The notes under the pieces are model-generated. The model was not told where the DNA came from, made no database searches, and saw only the letters and a list, made by a program, of their open reading frames with translations. Positions 26,519 through 37,600 of a stretch of 64,000 bases of DNA are shown here, piece after piece (positions within the stretch are counted from its first letter, which is position 1; every line of letters starts with the position of its first letter). A program made the position numbers and the translations under genes. This stretch comes from UBA4416 sp040387555 (lineage in GTDB: Bacteria; Bacteroidota; Bacteroidia; B-17B0; Aurantibacillaceae): the NCBI GenBank assembly GCA_040387555.1, contig JAZKDO010000008.1:114368-178367 (forward strand), written 5' to 3'.

Positions 26519-27388
26519 CTAGATATAGTCTACAAAATTACGCTCAAACTTATAGAAGTATCGAATCCCAATAAATAAAAACAAAAATGAAACACAAATG
26601 GATAATAGAAAATAATTTAGGTTATAAATTGCATCTCCGCCAAACAAGGAATATTTGAAACCATCGATAGCCCCAACCATTGGATTCAAACAAAACAACC
26701 AATGTAATGAATTTGGCAACCTGTCTAAATAGTAAGACGATGCAAAAACAACCGGCGAAGCATACATTCCAAACTGCAATAAAATCGGAACCACAAACCT
26801 AACATCCCTATATTTTACATAAAGAGTAGCAAAGAACAATCCTATGCCAAAGCCATTGATGACCGCCAATACTACAAACAACGGTGCTAATATAATCTGC
26901 CAATGAATAGATCTATCAGCAATAAAAAATAGGGAAACCAGTATGATCAATGAAATTAAAAAATCCATCAAACATACCATGATTGTACTGATTGGAATAA
27001 TAATCTTAGGAAAATATACTTTTGAAAACAAATTTGAATTTCCTACAATGGAATTGCTTACTTCTGAAAACACGTTTGAAAATAATTGCCACAAAAGCAT
27101 ACCAGCAGCTACAAATAAAAAACTATCGGCTGTTGTACGGCCGGTGGTTATTTTACTGGCAATATATCCAAATACAAGAGTGCTAATCAGAGGCTTAATT
27201 AATGCCCAGGCGATACCAATATGCGCTTGTTTGTAACGCACTAAAAAATCCCTTTTAGCTAAGTTATTCAATAAGCTTTTATACCTTAACACATCTTTTA
27301 ATGAAAAAAATGAACTCAAGTCAGAATCTATAATTATCTTATCTTTGTTAGTCAATTGTATGAGTAAAAATATAAATTCTTTAGGCAT
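26519..27388 (-). CDS. wzm: ABC-2 polysaccharide export permease (Wzm)
   Basis: Membrane subunit of the exporter, with about six transmembrane helices. RDFLVRYKQAHIGIAWALIKP is the amphipathic entry of the family, and the PFAM ABC2-like helices run to FYKFERNFVDYI at the C terminus, ending just before the wzt start. It exports the finished lipid-linked glycan across the inner membrane. The first 20-odd residues are not family-like, and a start further in (TTG near 27355) is possible. The upstream 185 bases hold no other gene. Confidence 0.88.
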   Translation of the reverse strand: MPKEFIFLLIQLTNKDKIIIDSDLSSFFSLKDVLRYKSLLNNLAKRDFLVRYKQAHIGIAWALIKPLISTLVFGYIASKITTGRTTADSFLFVAAGMLLWQLFSNVFSEVSNSIVGNSNLFSKVYFPKIIIPISTIMVCLMDFLISLIILVSLFFIADRSIHWQIILAPLFVVLAVINGFGIGLFFATLYVKYRDVRFVVPILLQFGMYASPVVFASSYYLDRLPNSLHWLFCLNPMVGAIDGFKYSLFGGDAIYNLNYFLLSICVSFLFLFIGIRYFYKFERNFVDYI

Positions 27389-27574
27389 TAAATACCATAA
27401 AAGCCTAAAGATACTGACTTTATTTATTTAATAACGTCATTGCTAACAATAAAATTTTATTATTTTACAATGAAGAATTTTTTAGCTTTAACCAAACAAT
27501 GGATTAAAAAAAATGCTTTAATAAACATGAGTAAGGTGACCATAATTAATTATATCTAAAAACAAATACTTCTA

Positions 27575-29230
27575 GTGTTATTCCAACCTAAAATAAATTT
27601 GCGTTTTCAAAAAGATTTAAAGAGACTATCTTTTTATCTGGTTACTGGCGCAGTAGTTATTGGAATAATGGTACTATTGGGATGGCAATTTCAAATAGAC
27701 TTTCTTAAAAGGATTATACCCGGTCTGGTTGCGATGAATCCGGCAACAGCCATTTGTTTCATCCTTATTGGATTTTCTTTCTTCATTTATTTTAAGAACC
27801 CCACTGATGCTATGACAAGATTGACTCTGCGAACTGTAGCAGTCCTTGTTTCGTGTGTGGGATTATCTTGTATGCTTACTAATATAATGGGAATAGAATA
27901 TGGTGTTGATCACCTATTATTTGCTGACCAATTAAAAACAGAAACAATTAATTCTCATAATAGAATGGCCCCAAACACAGCCTTTAACTTTATTATAACT
28001 GGTATTTCCTTATTCCTGTTAACCACACAATCACTTCATAACTATAAAACAGCCCAAAACCTAGCCCTAGTTACTTCCACGATTTCCCTTCTTTCTATAG
28101 TGGGATATATCTATGGAGTGCGGTCCTTTTATGGAATACTGAAGTACATTCCAATGGCTATCCACACGTCGTTTTGCTTTCTATTAACAAGTAGTTCAAT
28201 ACTTTTTCAATCGTGTGATAAAGGGTTCATGGTAAATTACACCAGTAATTATGTAGGAAGCACATTAGCAAGAAAACTAATTCCTTATGTCGTGATAGGC
28301 CCCGTTGTACTAGGATTTATAATCATAGCCGGGGAAAAGTCCGGATTATATGTCACACATTTTGGCACTGCTCTATTTACAGCTATCCAAATTATTATAT
28401 TAACGTATCTCATTAAAAAAATCCAGGCATCAGTTAATAAAGCTGATTTAGCCAGGTCGGCTGCTGAGCAGGCACTTATGGAAATAAATAATCAGTTAGA
28501 GGAGCGAACTATATCTCTTGGAGTTTTAAATAAAGAACTTGAATCGTTTTCTTATTCTATTTCACATGATTTAAAAGCACCACTAAGAACAATTCAGGGA
28601 TATGCGAAAATGCTTCAGAAAAATTATGCCCACAAACTAGATGAAGATGGGAATCAAACAACTGAAACCATTATTCATAATTCGGCGAAGATGTCTCAAT
28701 TAATTGACAACCTTCTCGACTTTTCAGTTATCAGGACAAAAGAAATACAATTTGACAATTGTAACATGAAACAAATTGTGACGAATGTAATTAATCATTA
28801 CTGTTCTAATCCAATTAATACTGCACTTCAAATAAATATAAATCATTTACCCGACTGTTCGGGCGATCCAAAAATGATAGAACAAGTTTGGGTTAACCTT
28901 ATTTCGAATGCTGTTAAATACTCTGCAAAAAAAGAAAATCCTATTATAGAAATAGGTGCTTATAGAAAAGATTTTGAACAGATTTATTATATTAAAGATA
29001 ACGGAGAAGGTTTTGACATGAGCTATTCGCACAAATTATTTATTGTATTTCAGCGTCTTCATTCAGTAATTGAATTCGAAGGCACTGGAGTTGGATTAGC
29101 AATTGCTCACCGAATTATTACCAGGCATGCAGGAAAAATATGGGCCGAAGGAAAAAAGGGCGAAGGCGCTTGCTTTTATTTTTCTATTCCGGATGTTAAA
29201 AAAAATGTCCCCTCCCTGCAGGCGACTTAG
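27575..29230 (+). CDS. Membrane-bound sensor histidine kinase
   Basis: A 551-residue kinase. The N-terminal 290 residues contain about eight hydrophobic helices with RMAPNTAFNFIITG, a membrane sensor type seen in several bacterial kinases. A short coiled-coil linker precedes a HisKA domain (SYSISHDLKAPLRTI, phosphoacceptor His near 331) and a HATPase domain with VWVNLISNAVKYS (N box), IKDNGEGFDMSY and GTGVGLAIAHRII (G boxes). The ligand is unknown and no response-regulator gene is adjacent. The start is a GTG at 27575; a TAAATTTG box lies just inside the frame, so the real start could be later. Confidence 0.88.
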   Translation: MLFQPKINLRFQKDLKRLSFYLVTGAVVIGIMVLLGWQFQIDFLKRIIPGLVAMNPATAICFILIGFSFFIYFKNPTDAMTRLTLRTVAVLVSCVGLSCMLTNIMGIEYGVDHLLFADQLKTETINSHNRMAPNTAFNFIITGISLFLLTTQSLHNYKTAQNLALVTSTISLLSIVGYIYGVRSFYGILKYIPMAIHTSFCFLLTSSSILFQSCDKGFMVNYTSNYVGSTLARKLIPYVVIGPVVLGFIIIAGEKSGLYVTHFGTALFTAIQIIILTYLIKKIQASVNKADLARSAAEQALMEINNQLEERTISLGVLNKELESFSYSISHDLKAPLRTIQGYAKMLQKNYAHKLDEDGNQTTETIIHNSAKMSQLIDNLLDFSVIRTKEIQFDNCNMKQIVTNVINHYCSNPINTALQININHLPDCSGDPKMIEQVWVNLISNAVKYSAKKENPIIEIGAYRKDFEQIYYIKDNGEGFDMSYSHKLFIVFQRLHSVIEFEGTGVGLAIAHRIITRHAGKIWAEGKKGEGACFYFSIPDVKKNVPSLQAT

Positions 29231-29315
29231 AATCCAACTATCAATATTCCCCGCTCACCGAAGTTTTTCAAAATAAATATAATTGAATTTTATCTTTATT
29301 TCATAACTTTTATAT

Positions 29316-29948
29316 ATGAAAAAAATAAGTGTATTTAATCATGTAAGCCTTGATGGTTTTTTCTCTGGCCCAAATAATGAAATTGATTGGTTTAATTCTC
29401 TAAAAAAAGATATTGTATGGGATGAATACACACATTCACAGGCCGCCTCCGGCAATACTTTTCTTTTTGGTCATAAAACTTATGACCTCATGAAAAAAAA
29501 CTGGTCGACATCCGTCAACAAAGAAAATTCAGATATGGGCACAGTAATGGGGTCTAGCGCAAAAATTGTTTTTTCAAAAAAATTAAACCCTCCGGCGGAG
29601 GAAGAAAATAGTACGGAAAATTTGAAAATCCTATCTGAAATCAACTCAGATGAAATTATAAAACTAAAAGAAGAGGAAGATATGACAATTCTGGGCAGTG
29701 GAAGTATTGTTCAGCAATTTGCCAAGCATAACCTCATTGATGAATATAATCTTGTTGTTGTTCCTATAACTTTAGGAAACGGCAAACCATTATTTAAAGA
29801 TTTTCATAAATTGAACCTGGATCTTTTAGAAGCCAGATCATTCAAAAATGGCATTGTTTTATTACGTTACCAACCAGTAAATAATTCAAAAGCAACCTCA
29901 TTCCAACAAGAAACTCATAAGCCGGATAGGCAACCCTATTTAGAATAA
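29316..29948 (+). CDS. RibD C-terminal/DHFR-like reductase
   Basis: A 210-residue protein with a dihydrofolate-reductase-like fold of the RibD_C group (YyaP/YwjB). Recognisable segments are ISVFNHVSLDGFFSG near the N terminus, FLFGHKTYDLM, MTILGSGSIVQQF, and IDEYNLVVVPITLGNGKPLF near the C terminus. Homologues use NADPH but few have known substrates. The stand-alone domain lacks the RibD deaminase part. It is monocistronic. The last 25 residues are polar and non-conserved. Confidence 0.85.
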   Translation: MKKISVFNHVSLDGFFSGPNNEIDWFNSLKKDIVWDEYTHSQAASGNTFLFGHKTYDLMKKNWSTSVNKENSDMGTVMGSSAKIVFSKKLNPPAEEENSTENLKILSEINSDEIIKLKEEEDMTILGSGSIVQQFAKHNLIDEYNLVVVPITLGNGKPLFKDFHKLNLDLLEARSFKNGIVLLRYQPVNNSKATSFQQETHKPDRQPYLE

Positions 29949-29967
29949 CCGCATTTGGCTTTATAGT

Positions 29968-30228
29968 TCAATTGGCTATAAATATGGCATCATCGGGTAT
30001 TTCATTATCATCTATAGAACTTATTGTAGCATAATCGCCCAAGTTTTTTGATCAACTTTTTTTGTCTGGTCAGGATTTTCAACTGGTTTTGCATGATAAT
30101 CTAATTTACTATTAGAAATTGTAAGTGCTTCTTCTGAATAAATTATCTCTGTATACAACTATTCTTATCATAGCTTACATAGAATGAAACTAAAAGGGAT
30201 AAGCATTTTCCATTTGTTTTGATTTCAT
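29968..30228 (-). pseudogene. Frameshifted remnant of an unknown gene
   Basis: Read on the minus strand, coding-like peptides continue through different frames. A first piece MKSKQMENAYPF starts at 30228 and is followed by a piece with SFYVSYDKNS in another frame. Then a longer piece runs from YTEIIYSEEALTISNS to NPDQTKKVDQ. After a run of six A residues, the frame shifts to NLGDYATISS and DDNEIPDDAIFIAN with a stop at 29968. The amino-acid bias looks real, but no family was recognised. A sequencing error at the A-run could explain one shift but hardly all. Confidence 0.35.
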
Positions 30229-30434
30229 TCAATCAGGAATTGAACTAATTAACAGTTATATTAATTCCCTATCCAGACACTAACACCATCCTTTATTTGA
30301 CTGTGTTAATTCAAAATTTAACTCACAACAAATTCTTAATTACATATTAGTCTCTCTTACCGTTATAAAATCAGTTAATAAAGTCAATAAATAGCATTTT
30401 ACCGATTTTCATTTAAAACAGTGCAAACTGGAAT

Positions 30435-30442
30435 TACTTTTG
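30435..30442 (+). promoter_or_regulatory. TAnnTTTG promoter box upstream of a small ORF
   Basis: TACTTTTG matches the -7 consensus. The ATG of the small reading frame follows 48 bases later, giving a normal leader of about 40 bases. Confidence 0.4.
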
Positions 30443-30490
30443 AAAATAAGAAAGCAATACCAACAAAATACTAACTTAAATTTTAATACC

Positions 30491-30649
30491 ATGTTTGAAA
30501 TTAACCACAGAAGGCCGATGAGAAGAAGAATTCCAGCAAAGCCAGTTACAAAAAACGAACGCTCTGACAGCCCAAACAATAAGATAGTACACACTTACAT
30601 GACTGGTTCAATCGCACATATTTTATGGGATGTAAAAGGTTACGCTTAA
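30491..30649 (+). CDS. Possible small basic protein (52 residues)
   Basis: A short frame encoding a 52-residue, arginine-rich peptide (HRRPMRRRIPAKP near the start) ending WDVKGYA. No family was recognised. Support for it being real is a consensus promoter box 48 bases upstream and its place in an otherwise empty interval. Against it, no clear ribosome-binding site is seen and the frame is short. A longer form from an ATG at 30440 is possible but would begin inside the promoter box. Confidence 0.35.
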   Translation: MFEINHRRPMRRRIPAKPVTKNERSDSPNNKIVHTYMTGSIAHILWDVKGYA

Positions 30650-30873
30650 TCCAATACTCGTTCATATGCGCAGAATTTTCTTTAAGAAAAATGTCCAAGC
30701 CTATATATAATTACTCTACAAAAGAGACGACGGATACTTTTGAAATTCTTAAAAAAACCTTGGGATAATTTCACCCAATAATATTCCTTTTTCCAGCTCA
30801 TATTAAATATAGCTGATAGGATTTCTTCAATTCAACATTATTATTGCAGAGGCTTCTAATGCTTCGAAAATAA

Positions 30874-30904
30874 AAAAAGGTTTAAGCAATGCTTAAACCT
30901 TTTT
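30874..30904 (-). terminator. Rho-independent terminator of tRNA-Ser
   Basis: A perfect inverted repeat, aaaaggtttaagc and its complement with a three-base loop (aat), followed on the minus strand by a T-run. It begins four bases after the tRNA 3' end, as expected for the tRNA transcript terminator. Confidence 0.85.
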
Positions 30905-30907
30905 CAG

Positions 30908-30994
30908 CGGAGAAGGTGGGATTCGAACCCACGATACAGTTTCCCGTATACAAACTTTCCAGGCTTGCTCGTTCGACCACTCTGACACCTCTCC
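30908..30994 (-). tRNA. tRNA-Ser (anticodon GGA)
   Basis: An 87-nt type II tRNA on the minus strand. The acceptor stem GGAGAGG pairs with CTTCTCC (one G-T), with discriminator G. The D-arm contains AGAGTGGTCGAACGA. The anticodon stem caagc/gtttg closes the loop CTGGAAA, giving anticodon GGA for UCC/UCU codons. A long variable arm (tatacgggaaactgtatc region) is typical of serine tRNAs, and the T-loop is GGTTCGAATCC. CCA is not encoded. Confidence 0.95.
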
Positions 30995-31254
30995 TTTGTA
31001 ACAAGCCCAAAAATAACACAATAATTTGGTTAAAAATTATTTACTTATTAAAACTTCAAAAAAAACCAATAATTTTTAAATAAAAATATACTGCATAAAA
31101 ATTATTCATGGTGTTAAATTCTTCGAAACGTTTATATTCTTCGGTAAAACCTCAGTATTAATGAGTGAAAAATTTTACTTGAATCTACTTTTAGTTTATC
31201 TTTATAAAAAGCATTATTTTTAAATGTTAGTTTGTTTACTTCAATTTTAAAAAC

Positions 31255-31641
31255 ATGAACCCATTTAACCTATTCCCAAGCCGATATTTCTGCATTGCAT
31301 TTAGCATGATCTTTATTTTACAAACTTCTGCTAATGCTAACTTTAGTTTTAACGTTTACTACCAATCAACTTTTTTTAATTTGAATGTGCCGGAGGATGG
31401 AAATAAATTGACAATTGAAGAAAAACTAAAAAAATACGCAGGAACTTTTCAGATTCAGGTTAAAGATTTGCGATATAAACCTAATATCCCTTATAATATT
31501 GATGAACTGATTGAGAAAAATAGAAAACAAAGTGAAACCGTTTATATTACACTTGGAAGTGCAGTAAGATTGAAAATCTTCTCCCTTGATGAAATTAAAA
31601 ATAACTCAAATAAAAAAATAGAGTTAATCACTCCTTATTAA
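31255..31641 (+). CDS. Small secreted protein of unknown function
   Basis: A 128-residue protein with an N-terminal signal peptide (hydrophobic FCIAFSMIFILQ, likely cleavage near ANA). The mature part has KLTIEEKLKKYAGTFQIQVKDL and ETVYITLGSAVRLKIFSL, mixed alpha/beta with no recognised family. It lies 31 bases upstream of the giant type IX secretion substrate and on the same strand, so it may be co-transcribed and work with it. It has no T9SS sorting domain of its own. Function is not assigned. Confidence 0.65.
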   Translation: MNPFNLFPSRYFCIAFSMIFILQTSANANFSFNVYYQSTFFNLNVPEDGNKLTIEEKLKKYAGTFQIQVKDLRYKPNIPYNIDELIEKNRKQSETVYITLGSAVRLKIFSLDEIKNNSNKKIELITPY

Positions 31642-31672
31642 TTGGTATTCATAAATTAACAATCTGTCCCTC

Positions 31673-34600
31673 ATGAAACAATTTTATTTTTTTCTGTTTA
31701 TTTTCCTCTCTATTTCTGTTTTTGCACAAGTTCCTGCAAATGACATTTGCGCTAATGCACAAGCTATTGCATTGCCTCAAAGTGGTTATGCCTGTATTAA
31801 TTCCAGTAATATAAATGCCACTAGCGATAATTCAACAAATACTTGTGATGTGGGTACAGCAGGGAATGAAGTTTGGTTTACTTATGTTGCAACTGGTGCG
31901 AATAATGTTATCACTGTTACTCCAAATGGAGCAACTCCTGCTTCAGGTATGGTTGTTACTCTAATAACATCAGGGTGCACAAGCGGTGTTTATGATATTT
32001 GTAATTCAGCTACGGGAACAGCTTCGGTTGCCTCAACTTTAGGCTTAGCTCCCGGCACTGTGGTTTTAATTTCAGTTGAAACTAACGGGGCAGATGGTAC
32101 ATTTGAAGTATGTATTAGCTCAACTCCTCCATCTTCCAGTCCTGGAGATGGCTGTGCTCAATCTTCTTTGGTTTGTAACAAATCCAGCATAGACTTCCCG
32201 GATTTAACTGGTTTCACGGCTAGTGGTACATCGCCAAGTTGTTTTAGTGGAATGTTTGGCTCAATACCTGTTAGAAAAGATGTATGGGTGAAATTTACTG
32301 TAGGAACAACCGGAACACTGCAATTTACAGGTACAGTTTTAGGAACTGCAGAATATGACTGGGCTCTCTATAATATAACTTCCGGATGCCTGGGTACAGA
32401 AGTTTCCTGTGATTATGATTTTAGCGGATCGACGACAACATTCGGAATGTCTTCTACAACACCTACTGGAACAAACTTCAATGCTCCTATTACTGTTACT
32501 GCAGGCCAAACATATGCATTGCTTATTGATAATTATTCTCAAAATAATGTAGGATTTACTTTAGACTGGGGGGGGACTTTTCAAATGGGGACAACTGCTA
32601 TATTTACCGTAAATCCTCAATCTTCATGTTCTGTACCGGTAACAGTTAACATAACCAACGGATCAGTGGGAGCTACAACATATACATGGAATTATGGGGA
32701 TGGAAGTACTTCTACCACAAATAATGCTACACATACTTATACCGCCACCGGTGATTATTTGATATCTCTAATTGCAAATGGTAATGGTTGTACAAGCGTT
32801 TATTCTCAAAGGGTCAATTTAAATTCCGGGCCTGTTATTAGTATTACTCCACTGACATCAACTATTTGTCCGCCATCTAGTGCTAATCTGAATGCTATTA
32901 TTTCTTTAGGAACACCATATAACGATTACAATTTCACAAATAATCCTAATGTAGCTATACCAAGTGCTACTCCTACCGGAGTAACAAATACTATTACAAG
33001 TACAGGAATAATAACTAACCCTCTTACTACGGGAATGGTTCAATCTATTTGTTTTACTATTAATCATACAAAGCATGCAGACATTGGTAATGATGCGCTT
33101 GGAAACAATGTTACAATCACCGTAAACGGAAACACTTATAATTTTACACCACTTCCGCTACCAAATGTAAGTGGAACCGCAACTTATTGTTTTCCTCAAT
33201 CAGTTTTAAATGCTATTATGGCTGCAGGAGGCAATGCTAATACTCCTTGGGTTCTGAAAGTAGCCGATACAAGAGGTGGAGGTGGTGGCACGGGAAGTTT
33301 AGTGTCATGGACAGTTGGATTACGTGATCCAAACGGTATTACCGGCTACACATGGAGTCCAACTTCAACAATGACCAATTCAAATACTTTAAGTCCCACT
33401 GTAAGTCCTACTACTACCACGGTTTATAGTTTAACTGCAACCGATAAATTTGGATGTACAAGTACCAAAACAGCAACCGTTATGATTAGCTGTTTATGTC
33501 CAACATTAACTTCTGTAAATTATGGGGCTACTGTTTGTAAAAACACTACTACCCAAATGACCCCAACAGTTACCGGATCAGGAGCAATTTCAAGTGGCTC
33601 ATATTCTTCTACTCCTGCCGGTCTTTCAATGAGTGCCACAACAGGAATAATTACTCCAAGTTTAAGTACAGCAAATACCTATACCGTTACTTATCTTATA
33701 GCTGCATCCGGAGGATGTACGGCAGTATCTGTGAATACTGTTGTAACCATAAAACCAACTCCTACCATTGCAGTTACGAACACCAGTGTTTGCGATGGCT
33801 CGGCGGTTACTTTAATTGCTTCCGGGGCATCTTCATACACCTGGAACACAGGGGCAACCACAGCATCTATTTCTGTGACACCAACTGTAGCAACAATTTA
33901 CACAGTTACTGGAACCAGTTCAATAAGTTGTACTAATTCTAATACAGTGAGTGTTTCTATCAATCCTATTCCAACAACAACGGCGAGTACAACAGGTACC
34001 TTAACTTGTAGTACAACAACTGTTGCTTTAAATTCTAATACAGCTGGCATGAGCTATACATGGGCTGCACCTCCAGGTGGAACTGTAGGAAGTGCCAACA
34101 CTCAATCAACCACAGCTTCCGGAGCTATAGGAAATTATACATTAACTATTAGAAGCGCTGCGGGTTGTACTTTTACGACTACTACTCCGGTTACTCAAAA
34201 TACAACTGTCCCAACTACTACAGCTACTACAACAGGAACACTAACGTGCTCTACAACAACGGTCGCTTTAAATTCTACTTTAGCAGGAATGAATTATACC
34301 TGGACTGCACCAGCCGGTGGATCGTTAGGTAGTGTCAATTCTCAATCAACAATTGCTTCAGGAAGTGCCGGGACTTATACTGTTAAGATTATGAATCCTA
34401 CAAACGGATGCACTTATAGTACTACTACAATTGTTCCACAAAATACAATCGCTCCTACGGGTGTAAATGCAGGCGCAAGCCAATCTTTAACCTGTGCTTC
34501 ACCATCAGTAACACTAAATGGAAGCGTAGCAAGTCCTACCAATGCTATTGCAAATTGGACAGGACCTAACGTTTGTGGTACTGCCAGTAGTTTTACCTCC

Positions 34601-37600
34601 TCAGCTTGTGGTGCCGGAGTTTATACATTAACCGCTACAAATCCTTTAAATGGCTGTATCGCTACCTCAACTGTACAGATTTTTCCAAGTACGGGCGCTC
34701 CTTCGGTAACATTAAATCCTGTTACCACTAGCATTACTTGTACAAATACGCTGGTTACTGTAAGCATTTCTTCCACTGTATCACCGGCAACTTATAGCTG
34801 GTCAGGAAACGGAATTGTTTCAGGAAACGGAACCCCAACTATTACTGTAAATCAGGGAGGAATATTTAATTTTACTTTAACAAACACAACAAATAGTTGT
34901 ACAACATCAAATAACCAAACTGTTGTTCAAAATACTACTGTTCCAACAACAACAGCCTCTACCACAGGAACCTTAACCTGTTCCACAACTACTGTTGCTT
35001 TGAATTCAACGTTAGCTGGCATGAACTATACCTGGACCGCTCCTACCGGCGGATCAGTTAGTTCAGCAAATACACAATCTGCATCCGCTTCAGGTGCAGC
35101 AGGGACTTATACTATTAAAGTAATAAATCCAACAAATGGGTGTAGCTTCTCAACTACTACCTCTGTTACTCAAAATACAACGGTACCAACTACAACGGCT
35201 ACTACTACAGGAACCCTAACGTGTTCAACTACAACGGTAGCTTTAAATTCTACTTTAGCAGGAATGAATTATACCTGGACAGCGCCCCCGGGTGGCACTT
35301 TAGGATCAGCTAATACACAGTCAACTACTGCATCAGGTGCTGCAGGAACCTATACAGTTAAAGTTGTGAATCCATCAAACGGATGTATCTATACAACAAC
35401 AACTGCTGTCACTCAAAATACAGTTGTGCCAATCACAACAGCCAGTACAACGGGAACTCTAACATGTTCAACAACCACGGTTACTCTAAATTCCAGTTTG
35501 TCAGGAATGAATTACACCTGGACCTCTCCTGCTGGCGGAAGTCTAGGAAGTGCTAACACACAATCTGCAATTGCTTCAGGTGCCGCAGGAATATATTCTC
35601 TAAGTGTTATTAATGCTTCAAACGGATGTACATATTCAACTACAACTTCTGTTATACAAAATACAACAGTACCAACAACAACAGCCAGCACTACAGGTAC
35701 TATAAATTGCTCTACTTCTACAGTAACTCTAAATTCGACTCTCGCAGGGATGAATTATACATGGACTTCTCCAACAGGTGGCGCATTGGGATCAGCTAAT
35801 TCACAATCTACTACGGCAGGCGCTGTCTCTGGAACTTATTCTTTATTAGTCGTGAACCCCATAACAGGCTGCTCATTCACCACATCTACTTCGGTTACTC
35901 AAAATAGTGTTGTTCCAACATCAACAGCAAGTACTACTGGAACTTTGACGTGTTCCACAACAGCCGTAGCTCTTAACTCAACTTTAGCTGGTATGAATTA
36001 TACATGGTCGGCTCCTGCAGGTGGAAGTGTTGCAAGTGCAACTACTCAATCAACCACGGCCTCCGGAATTGCTGGAACATATTCATTAACAGTTCTCAAT
36101 CCTACAAATGGATGTACATTTAGTACAACAACTTCAGTTTCGCAGAACACGATAATACCTACCACAACAGCCAGTACAACAGGAACATTAACATGTTCAA
36201 CAACAACCGTTGCCCTTAATTCTACTTTAGCGGGCATGAATTATACCTGGACAACCCCAGCAGGAGGAAGTGTTGGTGCACCAAACGCACAGTCAACAAC
36301 TGCTGCTGGTGCGGCAGGCACGTACACAATAAAAGTTGTTAATCCTTTAAACGGATGTACTTATACAACTACAACAACTGTAACCCAAAATACAATTGTT
36401 CCAACAACGACAGCCAGTACTAGCGGAACTTTAACTTGTTCAACAACTACAGTTACATTAAACTCAAACTCCGCGGGCATGAACTATACCTGGACGGCTC
36501 CTTCAGGTGGAAGCATTGCTAATGCCAATGCTCAATCTACCCAAGCCTCTGGTAGTCCAGGGACTTATTCTATTACAGTTCTTAATCCTTCAAACGGATG
36601 TTTATTTACGGCAACAACGTCTGTAACACAAAACACAATTTCCCCTACTGGTGTTAATGCAGGATCCAATCAAACATTAACTTGTTCAACACCTTCTGTT
36701 TCTTTAAATGGCAGTGTCTTAACTCCTTCTAATGCTTCGGTTAACTGGACAGGCCCAAATGTTTGTGGAGCCGCTGCATCACTTACCACATCCGCTTGTG
36801 GTGCCGGACAATATACATTAACAGCCACAAATCCCGTAAACGGTTGCGTAACCACAGCTACTGTGATGGTTTCACCAAGTGCCGGTGCTCCTTCAGTAAC
36901 AATTAACCCGGTAACAAATACAATTACCTGTACCAATACTTTAGTAACAGTTAGCATTTCTTCAACAGTAACAGCAGCAACTTATACATGGTCTGGAATC
37001 GGCATTGTGACTGGAAACGGAACACAAACAATCACTGTAAACCAGGGAGGTACTTTTAATTTTACATTAACTAATACCACGAACAGCTGCACAACTTCGA
37101 ATAATCAGATAGTTATTCAAAACACTGCTATTCCAACGACTTCTATAACTACCACTGGTTCCTTAACCTGCTTAACAACTTCAATGGTTACGCTTAATGC
37201 TTCAACATCCGGAATGAATTATACCTGGACTGCTCCTTCAGGAGGGAGCGTTTCAAATGCTAATTCGCAATCGACATCAGCTTCTGGTTCAATTGGCATA
37301 TACTCTTTAACCATTCAGAATCCGACAAATGGATGTGTTTATACAACCACGACAAGTGTTAATCAAAATACAACCACTCCCACAGGAGTTAATGCTGGTT
37401 CAAATCAAACTCTAACCTGTACTTCCCCATCCGTATCTTTAAATGGTAGCATTTCAACTCCAACAAATGCTACTGCAAGTTGGTCCGGTGCAGCGGTTTG
37501 TGGGACAAGCACTAGTTATACTACAACCGCATGCGCGGCCGGAATCTATACATTAACTGCTACTAACCCTTCAAATGGATGCGTATCTACTTCAACCATG

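Larger units (their letters stand above)
29949..30490. other. Gene-poor stretch with a decayed coding remnant
   Basis: About 540 bases without an intact gene. On the minus strand, 29968-30228 reads like a frameshifted gene (separate entry). The region is AT-rich, has no tRNA and no recognisable insertion-sequence ends. It ends with a promoter-like box at 30435-30442. Confidence 0.6.

Noticed and set aside
6668..27388. A Wzx/Wzy-dependent pathway
   Set aside because: No Wzx-like flippase was found, and Wzm/Wzt are present, so the polymerase-like protein is better read as a ligase.
27389..27574. A leader peptide or small gene before the sensor kinase
   Set aside because: The only ATG frame there is about a dozen codons long and has no supporting signal.
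30650..30873. A 25-residue frame starting at 30691
   Set aside because: It is too short and has no promoter or conserved feature; the interval otherwise shows nothing.
30889..31083. Plus-strand frame of 64 residues
   Set aside because: It runs through the complement of tRNA-Ser, so it is not a protein gene.
36046..36957. Open frames on the minus strand inside the giant gene
   Set aside because: They arise from the Thr/Ser codon bias of the plus-strand repeats; no start context, no recognisable domain.
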